Notes: a model not told the origin generated them from the letters alone. Positions 46,471 through 59,299 are shown, counted from the stretch's first letter. The stretch: 64,000 bases of DNA from Hanleya hanleyi (GCA_036873755.1 JAVTVY010025427.1:1-64000); one strand, 5' to 3'. Numbers and translations are program-made.

Positions 46471-47470
46471 ATCATCAAAACACATTTCGTTTCGAGAATG
46501 TATAGTTAAAATATTGTAGCTAAGTGCTTTGGAACAAACGGCAACCAGTCGATCAATGGCATGGAGATATGGAGTCACTTCACATTAGGTCTAAGTAGGC
46601 CGTAACAACCATTTTATTGCCGATTCATTTTGTTCCTCTATCGCCTCTGTTTAGAGAGCTAAACATTTCCGTAACTACATATTGAGGATCATGCAAATTA
46701 ATTAAGAAACTAGCCTGTGCTTATGTGTACTATGACTGCCTTTTTGAATTTGGTCATAATGCTGTTATATGGAATTTAGAATAGGTCTTTGGATTATGGA
46801 CGCGGTTATCCTTTAATGGACAACGGCTGGATAAAGAATGACGGACTAGACACTCGTGAATGAATTGCGAACATATTTATCTTTGTTGTTCGGATAACGT
46901 CATCCTGTCGGAATGTGTTTATTAGATATTCACTGTTCATTATTTTCTCCGTTTTTGTCTTTGGCACGGTTCTTTGCGATAGGTCTATAATAACGGAGGC
47001 AATGTAATTTTTTGCAAGGAATGGGGACATATGCAACGAAACGTTTTGGTGGAAAGAAGTGAAAAGTTAGAAAAAGCATTGGTGTTGCATTTATATTCTG
47101 TAAATGCGGACTTTAAACACACATTTTCAGCGTCATGAAGACTGCCGTTTTAGAAGTATTCAGCACGAAATGAATCGTACAAAGAGGCTAAATAATCCCA
47201 AGTTATCAAGCTGTGAGGCGAGAAAGTATCGGTTCTTGTCTTTCTGAATTCCTGTGGCTATATCCCATTCATGAGGCCAGTAACCAAGTGGTCAACCGCT
47301 GCTTTCAATACAACAGGGCCTTTTCATCTTACCCTAGTTTAGTTACTATGCACATAAGTGTACCTCATTATAGAGATTGCCTGCTAATGGTTTCAACTAA
47401 GTGGTTTTAATTTCTGTGGAAAGTGAATGCCACAAAATAAATATAGCCATAATGTGGTTATCTTTCACTT
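46471..47470. other. Probable receptor intron, proximal part
   Basis: Non-coding. 46741-46830 matches 6771-6850 (dispersed family). Nothing else was recognised. Confidence 0.5.
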
Positions 47471-47479
47471 GCAAGGTTT

Positions 47480-47712
47480 AGGCACCGTTTGCAATTATCG
47501 TTCGCGAATGAATCGTTTATTTCGTCAAATTTTGTCGAAGTCGCGATTTTCCAAGGCGCGAGGGAATGTTTTTTTTCTTCAAAATAAACGATTCATTCGC
47601 GATCGCTGTTCGAATGGGGTTTTTTCTGTTGGCAATCGTTTTTCAATCAAGAAAATTTTCTCGAATAAAAAGCGATATCGCGATTCAATGGTTTTTTAAT
47701 CGAGAAAATATA
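47480..47712. repeat. CGCGA/AATCG-rich repeat, copy 1
   Basis: Rich in TCGCGA, GATTCATTCGCGA and ATCGTTTTTCAATC..GAAAA words, far denser in CpG than the surroundings. Related to 49375-49605. Confidence 0.65.
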
Positions 47713-49374
47713 AGCGGTTGAAAAAAAAACGGTTGAGGATTATAGCCAAAAGTAGTACGGCAAGGTTCAGCCTGACTGAGCCGCATACACGTTCGAGTTT
47801 CTATATCATAAACACTTCAGTCTAAAGTTCGATCATTTTTTCTTCTTCCTTTTCCATTCTTCTTTGCCTTGTGTAGAACTATAGCGTTTTTCGGTTCAGT
47901 TGGCGGCTATATAGATACGATGAGTATATTGAAAGAAATTGAAAAAAAAGGAATTATATATATACATAGGAATAATGGTGAACGATATATACATATAGTT
48001 ATAACTTCATATTTACATATATTTTGTACGGGACACAGACCCGGATATGGTCAGATTGAATCATTTGCACTTGCAATTTCGTCTATTATTTTGAGTATTT
48101 CAGTGTTTTAAAGCTGGTATTATTCCAGATTTCTTGTGTAGTACTTTTCATGAACGTTTTTGGCATCTGTGCGTGCTGACAGTTTGAGTTGATTCGTCAG
48201 ATTTTCGCTGTTGGCGTGGTTTTTTGTCCTAAGATCACCATTTTCCTTGTGTAGATAGATGGCGCTGTATTGAATATAACATTGTCATATGGGGCTTTTT
48301 AGTCTTCGAAAGCATTTAATATATAAAGCGGGCTATTTGTAAAACTTTTCACAACTGTCATTATTTTTTTGCTTGTTTGTTTGGTTGTGTGAATTAATCT
48401 TTTCTGGAGCTCCCTGGGTGGGAGTTTTGTTGTGCGGCTCCCTAAGTGGGAGTCTGTAAGTGCAAAACCCCACAGTTGCCTGGCTTGTGAGATATTTGAT
48501 GGTAGATGAATACGTATATTTTCAATAAATTATGAAAGTTAATAAATGCAAAGAGAAAAAATATATATAAAAGAAACGATTCAAAGAAAATAATGATATG
48601 GATTATTTTTCACAATTTGATGAAAATACACGTATTCATTCACCATGAAATATCCCACAAGCCTGGTTATTCACATCTCAATAGTTTAAAAACTGTACCA
48701 AAACATGAGTGGATACCCTTTCCTAATATATGTTTTACTATAACAAAATATACATATTTAATTATACTATTTTTCACCTTAATTAACCTAGAAATTCACG
48801 GCTGGAGGGCTAAGCTGTTCTGGGTTATCGCCATGCGCCCATTCACACCTCTATCAAGTCTGTGCCATAATCATTCTGATAATGCAATCAACGACGAACT
48901 CAAATCCACTTATGACCTATACGCGGTATTTACAAAAACAAGATATTGCGACTATCATCCTGTATTGTTTATAACAAGTTGCATGAATATACGAGAAAAT
49001 TATCGGACGGATAAAGGGAATGACTGAGCATTAACACACTGTCGACTCACACGATTATTAAATAAACATGTAATTTTGTCATTTACGCTTCGCCAGAGTA
49101 AATCTGAGCGCGGACGTCACAGGAAGCATGGTACAGGTATGTGTTTGAATATTTCCAGCATACGCCCTACTTCGGCTTGTAGGAGACTATAGATCCTGAA
49201 TCATCTATATTATCCGGTTATCCTACGCCGTTATACAGTATAATATAGTAATATGTATTTTCCATCAACAAATCCGCAACCAACATTACATGTAGTTCCC
49301 AGTTCGCGGATATAGAGCGGCGTATGACGGCAACACGGCCTATGTGTCAGATATCACTCCGCCTCACGATTCTC
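47713..49374. other. Spacer between the CGCGA repeats
   Basis: Contains an inverted repeat at 48478-48668 and a GGCTCCCTAAGTGGGAG-type duplication near 48405-48455. The open frame 48593-49027 has no recognisable domain and overlaps one arm of the inverted repeat, so I do not call it. Confidence 0.45.
48478..48668. repeat. Inverted repeat with ~55 bp arms
   Basis: GCCTGGCTTGTGAGATATTTG, ATGGTAGATGAATACGTATATTTTC at 48478-48532 pairs with its imperfect inverse at 48613-48668. The loop of about 80 bp is AT-rich. Confidence 0.75.
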
Positions 49375-49605
49375 TCGCACCTTGAATAAAAAACCCGATT
49401 CCCTCGCGATTGAAGATTCGCGATCAAGAACGGATCGCGCATGGGCAAACGATTCAAAAACGATATCGCGAGAGAATGTTTTTTTCAGAAAAAGTTCAAT
49501 CGTTTTTTTTCATTTTTTTTTCTCGATATCCTCGCGACTGATTCACGAATGATCGTTTTTCAATCGAGAAAATTGAGAAAAATCGCGACTGAGGAAAAAC
49601 GAATA
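49375..49605. repeat. CGCGA/AATCG-rich repeat, copy 2
   Basis: Same words as 47480-47712, including ATCGTTTTTCAATCGAGAAAA and repeated TCGCGA/TCGCGACTGA. Confidence 0.65.
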
Positions 49606-50540
49606 ATGGAAGCGATCCCTTAGCAAATTCGTACACCACATAAAACAAGTTATGAACGTCTCTTAAGAAGCTATAGAAGCAATATACTAAGCCCACGCAA
49701 TTTCTTATTAGAGGTCGACGTTGAATATTTCTTCAAAGCTGAAACCATGTGAGGTATACTTCATTCACTGTATAAATGCATCATTTTTTATCGGGTGTAC
49801 GACTCGGTTCAATAGTGATGGCAACTGTGAATCATGTCGGACGGTATAAGATACCGAGTTTATGGGACGATTTCGACCACATCGCGAAACTAGTACAACG
49901 TTGTAATATGTTCGTGTCTTCGCTTGAAGTTTCTTGGGTTTGGTGATATATACCATACCAAAATTGAAAAACATTATGCAGACAAGAACTACAGTAAAAA
50001 TGAATATTACAAAGTTTGAAACTCAAAGTACACACACCTTAAGCTTGAATGAATCATTGGAAAGTGCATACACAGTTTGAAATATATGTAATAAGGAAGT
50101 GTGACGTCACTGGATCTAGATATGATTGCAACAGACCACCATAGAATACCATGCTTTACTTGCAGTTTACTCTGTGTAATAAAATCGTAAAAAAATACAA
50201 TAAATATTTTCCGACAGTGTTCGCAATGGTCTTTCGTTTGATGGAAACTTTACTTGAGGGTTTACGATCAGCTTAAATAAAATCTTATTTCGAATGTAGT
50301 GGATACTTAAGAACTGGATGATTAAGGGCACATGCCTTACAGTCATGTATCAAATTGCGATTTCTCGACTCTCTATACTACTATTCCTCATATCATATTG
50401 AATATCAGTGTTCAATAAAACATGTCATCGGTATATCAGTATCAGAAGCCTTTCTTTGGTTCTACTGTACATAAAATATATTCTAGTTGGAATGTTTATA
50501 GAATTCCATGATTTCTCATTAAAAATAGTAAGGTGAAATT
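49606..50540. other. Spacer without recognisable gene
   Basis: AT-rich. Short open frames overlap on opposite strands and show no domain. Confidence 0.4.
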
Positions 50541-50544
50541 CGGT

Positions 50545-51040
50545 AACCTCCTACCACCACTTCTTACCGACTTATATCTGTTCTCGTATGAATACATATA
50601 TATACAGAAATTGTCGGAAGATATCTGTTTGAAAGCCTGTTCCTGTGTAGATATATAGTTGCTTTTTAGTCGACAGATAGACCTGTATAAGCAGTGTGCC
50701 TATACCGCATGGTAGTATTTGCTAGATCCTGTGCAAAAAAGTAACCATTTTAATCAAAGCTTCAATATTACAGAAAATATACAGGCTATACCACAAAACG
50801 CCTTCATTCACACTTTCTCAAGTTCTCTGATAATATCGTACACTAACGGCAAAATACGATTGCTGCCTTCGAGATCTCTGGCGCTACTTTTCCTATCTTA
50901 TGTCTAATTCTGCGTAATCAGGGGCTTGGGGACGTTTGAACAACTCCTGCTTTTACATCTGCACTACGTTGCACTATGTTCAAATGAACACCCACAAACA
51001 CAGCGTGACTGAGAATCATCGTATTTTAGAAAACGAATTG
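50545..51040 (+). pseudogene. Reverse-transcriptase retroelement remnant, copy C
   Basis: PPLLTDLYLFSYEY is encoded at 50554-50595, the same motif as LLADLYLFSYEY in copy A. VVFARSC follows at 50712-50732, the counterpart of VAFARSC. Only about 115 bases separate the two motifs, against about 525 in copy A, so the catalytic region has been deleted. Similarity to copies A and B continues to about 51000. Non-functional. Confidence 0.65.
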
Positions 51041-51242
51041 GAAGTACATTTGAATGAAACAGCACAGGTCAGTGATAAGGATTTGATGTGAAGAGCATCA
51101 TGATGCCCTACACACAAAGGTTTATTTACTACACATCTGATGTAGTTAGGAAATGCTTGCGAATGCCGCTCAAATATTGGGTAATGTGTGTTATAAGGCT
51201 CCTAGAATCATTTAATATACATTCCCTATACATTTGTTTGAC

Positions 51243-51246
<4 letters not shown>

Positions 51247-51277
<31 letters not shown>
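51247..51277. repeat. (AT)n microsatellite
   Basis: About 15 AT dinucleotides. A second run lies at about 53397-53423. Confidence 0.95.
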
Positions 51278-51279
<2 letters not shown>

Positions 51280-51379
51280 AAATAAAACTACACAATATAT
51301 AAAGATAACATAGCAAATCAGACATCTTGCCATTTATTTGTACCCATAATCCAAACAGCTTCAACTTATTTCCGATAAT

Positions 51380-51945
51380 TCAAAATAATCGAAAAAAAGC
51401 ATTCAGAAACACCACCATTATAAACTGTAAACGCCAAGCACCGAACCTTAAAAAGATTCGAACCAGGGCGAAATTTATCCCTCGCACAGATTCCACTTTC
51501 CAGTAAATGTGGCGATACACGTTGCAAAAATTGTGATCACCTTTTTTTTGGTTAGCTCTTTCACATTTCATAAAATCAATTATACATTTTGGATTAATGC
51601 AAATATGAACTGCAATTCTCGGAATTTAATTTATGTAATGGTGTGTAACGGTTGCAATAAATACTACATAGGTGAAACAGAGGATACTTTGCGCAATAGG
51701 TGTCGTGTACACCGACAGCAAATTAATACGCCTCACCATCAACGTTTGCCTATTACAAAACATGTAGCTCAATGCGCCCGACATTTGGAATTAAATTTAA
51801 AATATTTCCTTTTTTCTAAGTGCCGGTTGATGACCGGGCTAGACGTGAAGTGACAGAAACAAACTTCATACATAGGGTCCGTTCTGAATTTAACAGAGAG
51901 AATAATTGTAATTGATCGTCTCTATGTTAATCCGAAAGTTTGTAG
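51380..51945 (+). pseudogene. Penelope-like retroelement C-terminal fragment (GIY-YIG)
   Basis: A zinc-finger-like motif KCGDTRCKNC lies at 51505-51534. One frame over is a GIY-YIG endonuclease start: NLIYVMVCNGCNKYYIGETEDTLRNRC...HRQQI (about 51620-51730), then an HVA.C stretch. This order, RT end, CxxC motif, GIY-YIG, is characteristic of Penelope-like elements, in which the endonuclease nicks target DNA for reverse transcription. The RT core is absent upstream (only 'LKKIRTRAKF' remains). A frameshift separates the two parts and a stop ends the frame at 51853. The 3' part of the element probably resumes after the insertion at 52071-53170. Confidence 0.8.
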
Positions 51946-52070
51946 TCTTAACTCACTGTTAATACCTCTGTTTAATCCTCTCGATTGTTCAGATTGTTTG
52001 CCTCGGGATATACTGTCAATGATGCATTGCAATCCATCGATTGTTATATAGCCGTGTATGAACTTGTTAA

Positions 52071-53170
52071 GGATAGCTATCCCCTTAGAGGGTCAGAATT
52101 GGTCATTTTTTTTTATTTCTTCATTCAAATATTCACTATTTCCTCTAACATTTGGTGAAAAAATGAAATCAAAATTATAAATAGAAGTGCTTCAATATCA
52201 GGATAAAAAATTTAGTTTCCGAGGCACTGGAACAATTAAACAGATTGCCTTAGCTTGGGCTTGGCTACTATTATTTTTGTCTGTTAAATTTCCCTTCACA
52301 AAACTCATTTCCGCAGTATTATGGTAAGCTAATTATCTATTAGTCCTACTTATTTACATTAATCTACCCCATTCTGATCAAAACCATGCAAACATCCGTA
52401 TTTTTGTTTCTAATTATAACAGTGACACTTCACTCAGACACCCGCCGTGAAGTGTCTACACAGGTGTGAACAATTCTCAGCTGTTTTTAGCAGTTTTAGC
52501 AAGTTTTTAAAGTTTAAATTGGACTTGGTGAAAAAAACTTAGTATAATAGTTATCCAGAATAAACAGGAATTCGAGTAGGTCCCATTAGAAAGATTAAAA
52601 ATGTATTTGACAATAGAATTCAAACAAAAAATTTGGATTAATTCATCAGATGTATAGTGGACACATTTTGCCCGATTTCTAGCCTTTCATTTTTGTACAA
52701 AATCCGAAATTTAAACGTTTATTTCTCGAAAAGTAACCATGCTATGCTTTTGAAATTTGGCATGCTTATTACTTATAAGGCGATCTAGTAAACTTTTTGT
52801 AAGTTCGGATTAGTTTTTTAATTATTCAACTTTTAAGACAAACGACCGTAAAATATTACATTTTTTTCAATTTATTTTAGTAAAATAGTTGCAAAACAAA
52901 ACCAGGCAAAAATATAAAAAAGTGAGATAATGTTTACTAGATCGAATTGTCTCCAATCAAGGTATACCATCAAAGTTGAAACAAGGCCAACAGTTTTCAC
53001 GAAAAATGGACGCTATTGTTTTCATTTAATTTTTTAAAATTGGAATATTTTCTACACAGTAGCAGTAGCAGTAAAATATATAGTTTATTATGATTATCTT
53101 GTATATTTATTGATACTGACGACAAATTGTCATGGGGGTGCAAAAACTGCCTCTAAGGGGATAGCTATCC
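52071..53170. mobile_element. 1.1 kb TTAA-flanked TIR element
   Basis: Ends are GGATAGCTATCCCCTTAGAGG and its inverse. TTAA lies at 52067-52070 and 53171-53174. The tips are themselves palindromic (GGATAGCTATCC). No transposase is visible; the interior is AT-rich. TTAA targets are used by piggyBac and Kolobok families; I cannot choose between them. Confidence 0.88.
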
Positions 53171-53174
53171 TTAA

Positions 53175-53393
53175 CGTTAGATATACTGTCGCTTAGACTA
53201 CAGTATCCAATATTACATGTGTGTCAATATTACATATGTGTATGTATAAATACCCGTAATTTATTTGATCGAATAAAGCTTTGATAAACCTTCGAGACCA
53301 GGTGAAACTAGTTAGCCAGAAATCAAACCAGTTGACTTCGTCATGATTTTTTAACAATATTATATTTGCCGCACACAAAGGCAGTTTCGCTGC

Positions 53394-53427
<34 letters not shown>

Positions 53428-54960
53428 ATAAGTGTATAATAAGTGTATATACTTTTGATGAACTAGTGATGTCTTGTCATCATTGAAACTGTTGACCGTT
53501 TCTCTTTTGCAAGAAATTAATTTGTATTTTTTTTTAAATTTCATTTCATGTATATTTGGAATTGACGCCGAAATTCATTTGTGGACGCCGGTGGACCATC
53601 GAATGTGGTGTCCGACGCCTGTAACTATAGACAGCTTTTGTATTGTGACCAATCTGAAGTTCTATTGAGCACACCGAACTTTGGGCAAGAAATCTGACCT
53701 AAAACAACAACATCATGCAACCAGTGATGTGTTTGCGGAACCGACACAAGCGCCCGATGGCTAAGATGTTGGCTGATACGGGATTTCTTAACACTGGAGG
53801 TGGCAGATACACCCTGTATGATGCGCATAGTATATGCATGGCACTCCACCTTGAAGACTTAATTTAGTCATACACTCTAATGTTTTCCGTAATTCGATAA
53901 TTTTCTGTAATAATGTTCTACGGCTTTGATTGAAATAATAACCTTTTGCACATGGTCTAGCAAATGCTACCAGACGAGATAGATATGAGCTTTTTACATG
54001 TATAATAATGGAGAGAGATAGAGAGAATTAAGGTTTAATAATAATGGAATACCTCGTGAGGAGAATATACGTCAGCGATAATTACATTGTACTAAAGGAA
54101 TCGTTTCCCTCTCATTTTATGTGACGACCTTATAACCAAGAATACTGCAGGAAGGGAAATGTGCATTGGCAGAAGAGCCGTTCTGAATGATCACTGATGA
54201 CCCCCTCCCCCAGGTTAAACCTGGGTGGTACGAATTTGCCCAACTTGACAGACACCTGTCTAGCCTTTGAGCAGTTCAAGAACTAAACAAAATCAAGAGA
54301 GGAGAAAGATAATTGGCACTGAAAATACTTCGCCAACAGTTACCGAGGTAACTAAATATCCGTTAACGGCTTCTCTATGTAAGCTATATCGTACGTTGTG
54401 CACTTTACGTTGTGTATTAGTACTTATAACGTAGAAAAACAAGATATTGTCAGATGTAGGAACGAGAAATCGTCGTGGATGACGGCTAGATAATAAATGT
54501 GCCTGATACTACTATCAATTGTCCAATTCCTCCAATGCCCCCAGTACATATATATATTCTACATTTAGCCTGTAGCCATCTACATTCTCTATTAACATCA
54601 CATAATATATCATAGCTATACCTGTAACTAAACTCAAAATAAATACAGCGCCTAATGCAATACGACACATTCTCTTATCTTCAAAAGACAACTGTCTTCA
54701 TCCTCAGAGAGTGGCTAATGCACTGAGTGAGGGTACATGCAGGTTTATATACATACATGTAGATGAGAGAACTCACTTAAATAGTCTGTATCTTTTCAAT
54801 GTATGATATGACCTGTATAACACATTCAATTGTTGTCTTGTAGTTTTGTAATTGTGTATATAGCATAGCTTTTTTTGCTAATTGTGGTGGCCTACCATCC
54901 AGGTGGCCTACAGTTAATCTTGGCAAATATCCGGGAATTTCAATACAGGTAACCTCCTAC
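53175..54960. other. 3' part of the Penelope-like element and spacer
   Basis: 53175-53330 probably continues the interrupted retroelement. 53465-53520 resembles 6690-6740. The open frame at 53625-53849 (minus) has no recognisable domain. Nothing is supported in 53880-54960. Confidence 0.4.
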
Positions 54961-54985
54961 TATATTCGATACTTGTGTGTGGAGT

Positions 54986-55005
54986 GGGGGGGGGGGGGGG
55001 GGGGG
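54986..55005. repeat. Poly-G run of 20
   Basis: Uninterrupted G homopolymer, a potential quadruplex and a likely place for sequencing error. It is directly followed by a hairpin. Confidence 0.95.
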
Positions 55006-55012
55006 CGGTGTG

Positions 55013-55153
55013 TTCTCAATGCACTCTTAAAACGTTTGAAGGATTAAATCGAATTTCTTTTGTTGCACTCCGGGTGTAAGATAAAAATCCTACCTGATGC
55101 ACCCTGAATGCAACAGGAGAAATCCTTCGAGTGTTTTAAGAGTGCGTTGAGAA
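55013..55153. repeat. 141 bp hairpin
   Basis: TTCTCAATGCACTCTTAAAAC, GTTTGAAGGATT and GTTGCACTCCGGGTG pair with their imperfect inverse across a ~22-base loop. CACTCTTAAAA also occurs at 60458, so it may be a small DNA-transposon derivative. Confidence 0.8.
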
Positions 55154-55289
55154 TTGGAGCGATGTGCAAGAGGTGGGGAAAACTGACGACGTCTGGCGAC
55201 TAAAAGCAACCATATGACTCTACAGGAAAGTATTCGTCGATACCTAACATTCCGACCAGAGATTCCGATCAGAGAATACGGTGGATTCT

Positions 55290-55370
55290 CGGACGTAGCC
55301 TTGGCGTCTCAGCCGCGCTTTTATTGCAGCTGTTCATGTGGAGAATATGAAGTATCCGCACGGCCTCTAG
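55290..55370 (+). pseudogene. Reverse-transcriptase retroelement remnant, copy D
   Basis: GCGCTTTTATTGCAGCTGTTCATGTGGAGAA...CGCACGGCC matches copy A at about 5945-6000 (ACGCTTTTATTGTACCTGTTCATGTGGGAA...CACACGGCC). Short and broken. Confidence 0.5.
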
Positions 55371-56349
55371 CACTGGCTTAAGCGGAATTAGATACGCTAG
55401 CTCGGGAGCTGTGATGACAGATCAGCTCAAACAACTCATCTGATGTTAATGGACACACTCACCGTCCTCCCCTTCCGCACAAAATTAAAGCAAAATAGTA
55501 TGAAATCCACGGAAATGTGCATAGATTAACTGTAGGTCATCTGAATGGTACACAATTCGAATTCCAGTGCACGTAGCTTGTCCACTCAAGGCCAAGTAAA
55601 TGGAACTTACTTCGGAAATTCACAGTTCCTTGAGAGAAATACTCACCAATCAGTCCGATTGGCCAGAACTACATTATTCTACCAAAGTTTCGATTTGTTT
55701 AGCTATGCACCAGCAATGGTGGCCGGGACTGTACATGAAAATCGCATTTTCTTGCCGGCAATATTAAAAAAACTGTATTAATATATATTACATTATTGCA
55801 TTCTTGACCGGATATATTTCCACCATTCCATCGATTATACTCTTGTGTGTCTGTTTTATTACAGATTTCACATCTGCGATGTAGTTTGCCTTTTTGAGAT
55901 AGAGTTGCTATTGCCTAGATCGTAAGATACAGTCCCATGATATGAATATGATAACCGCCATTCAAAACAGTACAAATGAAGAGCTATATGAAGTTTGTAA
56001 TATTGTATCAAGAGCGGAGGGAGTATGTAGTAATAATATTATCTAAAATGAAACCATATATAGAAATAGTTTACTGAATGAAATGCAACGTAAAAACGAT
56101 GAAAAATACCTGTCTGTAAGGACAAATTTACGAAAACAGTATTCAGCATTATATATTATATCAATTCTTTATTCGGGTGATATCATTTTGGCGAGTAAAA
56201 TTTTCGTTTAGGTGAATTTGTTCTTCAAAATCTTATGTAGAACTGGGGCTCATGTATGCATACAACTGAGGTAACTTCACACCCATCGATCTCACGGCCA
56301 ATATATTCACATTGGTGTAACCCTAGGAAAATAAGCTGTTTTATAAATG

Positions 56350-56910
56350 TGTACGTGTGTTACTCATGTACATAGTTGTCACAACGACAAAGGCAGGTGT
56401 CTGCGTGGAAATCCGGTCAATGGGATGCAAGTCGTTAAACCATCCATACGGAAATCTCTATGTGTAAAATTTGATATACTAGTAAAAGAAAACCAATAAA
56501 TGTATTATGCATTTTACCTTATTCCATTATGTTCATAACTATACTTACAGCACCATGACATCACGATATAGCTCCTCATTTTTAACATTGAAAAAGTGAA
56601 ACCCAGGCGTTCACATATATCACGTTATCAACGACAGCTGAATTTTTATAGCCAGTCACACCTTCAAATATTCGATATCATGGCTAGACGTTTGTGGTAA
56701 AACAAACCGTATGTCGCTGAAGGACTTTTGAATATTAGACTTCCACTACATACTTGCTTAATGGACGTTAAACAGGGAGTTTAGATATTTGCAAACCATC
56801 CAGTTGACGAGAAACGGAAGGACGTGTATTAAGGAACAAACAATGTCAAATCCAGTCTAATCAAATATCTATTCTGAAAATTGACGTCATGCGAGAACAT
56901 ACAGAGTTAT
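56350..56910 (-). promoter_or_regulatory. Duplicated 5' region of the receptor, proximal copy
   Basis: Diverged similarity to 59300-59880 runs on both sides of the small exon at 56549-56579. Shared landmarks on the plus strand are ATACTTACAG, ATATAGCTCCTCAT, CAC.CTATCA.CGACA, TTAATGGACGTTAAACA and GCAAACCAT. This would cover promoter, 5' leader, first exon and start of intron 1. No TATA box is evident. Confidence 0.5.
56549..56579 (-). CDS. Candidate alternative first coding exon (MRSYIVMSWC)
   Basis: ATG at 56579 (A at -3) encodes MRSYIVMSWC plus one base, then GTAAGT. The length (31 bases) and phase (1) are identical to the exon at 59481-59511 and fit the receptor acceptor at 46450. The leader is less hydrophobic than its twin, so it may be a weaker or decayed signal peptide, or it may belong to another paralogue. 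Confidence 0.45.
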
Positions 56911-56980
56911 GTGAATGAACAGTGAAAAGATAATGATTAAAACATAATCTATAAACTAGTATGAAATTACAACACATATA

Positions 56981-57031
56981 AGTAACTCCGAAAAGTGAAG
57001 TCATTGTGGTATTCTATATTTCGGAGTTACT
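56981..57031. repeat. Small hairpin with AGTAACTCCGAAA arms
   Basis: AGTAACTCCGAAA pairs with TTTCGGAGTTACT across about 25 bases. The same AGTAACTCCGAA word forms the arms of the foldback at 35077-35747. Confidence 0.7.
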
Positions 57032-57339
57032 TTCATATCAGTTTGTATGAAACTAATCTGTGGGATATCTGAAAAAACATAACATACCCGACATACTCTT
57101 ATTTCATAGCACAGGGTAATGATGGCGGCAAAACAGCATTTATGAGTTTGCTTCTAGTTTTGATAGAAATCTTGTCCGTTTTCGAAATTCATGTTTGTTA
57201 CGCTTATGTCTAAACCTTGGTGTTTTAGCGAGGATTTTGCCCCATCAGATGCGGTTTGAATCCAAAAATTTGAATATTACGAAATAGAAATTCGATTGAA
57301 ACTTTTGTTGTAAATATTTGTTCAGAATGATTGCAAGGT

Positions 57340-57728
57340 ATTGAGTCATTGCAAAATTCTTCAAAATTTCTGCTTACTGTGAGGAAAAGTGGACAAAAAC
57401 TATTTTATTTCACGTTATTAACTAAATTATCGTGCAGTTTTCCGGAAAAAAATCACATAAATACAAAATCGAATATTCTGACAGAAAAATCGATCAAAAA
57501 AGCGATCATTTTATCTGTTTAAATTACGTCACTGAAACGTTATCAAAGCGGCCATTTTTGATTTCTTTAGATTTTCTAGTAGAGCTTGACCCAAGAGTGT
57601 AGTGTTGTAAGTTTCACCTTCCGAGCTCGGGAGAGAAGAAAAATATTTAGGGAGGGGGCGGGGGGGGGGGGCGAAATGCTCCCCCCAGGCCAGAACAGGT
57701 CCCTAAAACCCCAAGCCATATAGGGTCA
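57340..57728. repeat. Third copy of the 2.7-3.8 kb dispersed repeat
   Basis: Shares GTGGACAAAAACTATTTTAT, ATCAAAGCGGCCA, AGAGCTTGACCCAAG and the G-rich tail with the unit at 3268-3825. Lacks the first ~200 bases. Confidence 0.75.
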
Positions 57729-58403
57729 AATTTTATTTACGCCTGTTTGGTATTGGTGCTAGCTGTTGAATGTACAAACAATTTAGATTAGAGACACGAA
57801 TATCCTTTGTCGACGACGGTTGAATACTGAGTGGCAGATCTGACCCATATACGGGAACGCGGTTTACATATTGTCTCTCTCGTACGCAAATGTCTGAATG
57901 ACTGCATTGAAGACGATTAACATTAGTAGTATCTGTCTATCAATTAAATAATTGTTTTTGTTATTATTTTGTAGAAGACCACATGGAATCCGTTTGGATT
58001 AATTCATAAATAAATTAATTATTTTCACTCTTTTAAATGGTGTTTTCGGTAGCAAGTTTCTAAAAAGACCTCGGAGCTATTTATCTCAGAGAGGCAAGTG
58101 AACAAATTCGATTTATTGAAACTGGTATTCTCGTAGTCTCCAAGAAGAAAATATCATGAATGAACCCAAGGATTTTGAGAAAAGGAGTAGTTAGCTATTG
58201 AGGCCAAATATTACAATGTACACATTAAAATGTATAGAAAAAAACACGTTTAAAATTGTAAAGGTTTAAGTTCAAAATGAATGAATCCAGCTAAAATGTA
58301 TACGAGAAAGCTAATATAGTTCAAACGTATGAGGTTCAGTTTTACATAAGTACAAGGTAACAAAAATGATATATTCATCTTTGAGAATACGATATGCATA
58401 ATG

Positions 58404-58583
58404 CATACTATTTTTGAGTAAACAGTGAAAGTTACGCAGACCAACGAACAGCGAACGCTGTTTTAAATGTTGGATATCCATGTAAATTGATGACATACTA
58501 TTTTTGAATAAACAGTGAACCTCACGCAGACCAACGAACAGTGAATGCTGTTTTATATGTTGGATAACCATGTAAATTGATGA
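58404..58583. repeat. 90 bp direct tandem duplication
   Basis: Two 90-base units start CATACTATTTTTGA (58404, 58494) and contain CGCAGACCAACGAACAG and CATGTAAATTGATGA. A third start follows at 58584 but the unit is not continued. Confidence 0.9.
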
Positions 58584-59299
58584 CATACTATTAAATGCAT
58601 ATCACCATAGGATGACCGCAAGTTGATTCCGAAGTTATTGGAGTCACATTTAGCTTAAAATGTATCGATACCATATCTATTATTGAACTAGATAATATGC
58701 TTAGGAAAAGGCAATGCTATAAGGTAAGTAGAGAAACCAACATGGTGCAAATTGAGCTTTTCCGCCATCCGTCATTATTCTGCTACCGGCATTTCCAACT
58801 GATCCTTTACCCAATTATGACAAATTCTGAATTTCGTAGCCAAATACTACCAACTCGCATACGAACGTCTTGACGAAGTCGGGGAGGCACAAAGAGACAG
58901 TATTTCAAGTTAAAAGTATTAATATACGCATCCATAAGGAAGAACAACAAAACACTTCTTACAACGGTCTGTTAAAAAAATTGCCATCTTATGCCAACAA
59001 CCAAATATAGGAATACAATCATTGGTGAAGTATTTTGAGCCATCAATCCCGTGTTCAACTCCCACAAAACCAGTCGTATTTAAAGATTGAGATGTGGATT
59101 TTCACACTACTAAACCTCTCAAGATTCAAGTCTCTTTGATCTAATACGCTTTATCGCGATATTGAAATTGTTATATGCATAAACAACAATCAATTTGTAT
59201 GCTTCTGTCTAGAGCGGCATTTTCAGATTTGAATCTAATTTTGTAGGATATAGCTAAATAGTCAAAGGGTGCAACAATAAACAGCGTATCTCTCAGGAG

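Noticed and set aside
48593..49027. 144-codon open frame
   Set aside because: Overlaps an arm of an inverted repeat and shows no family features.
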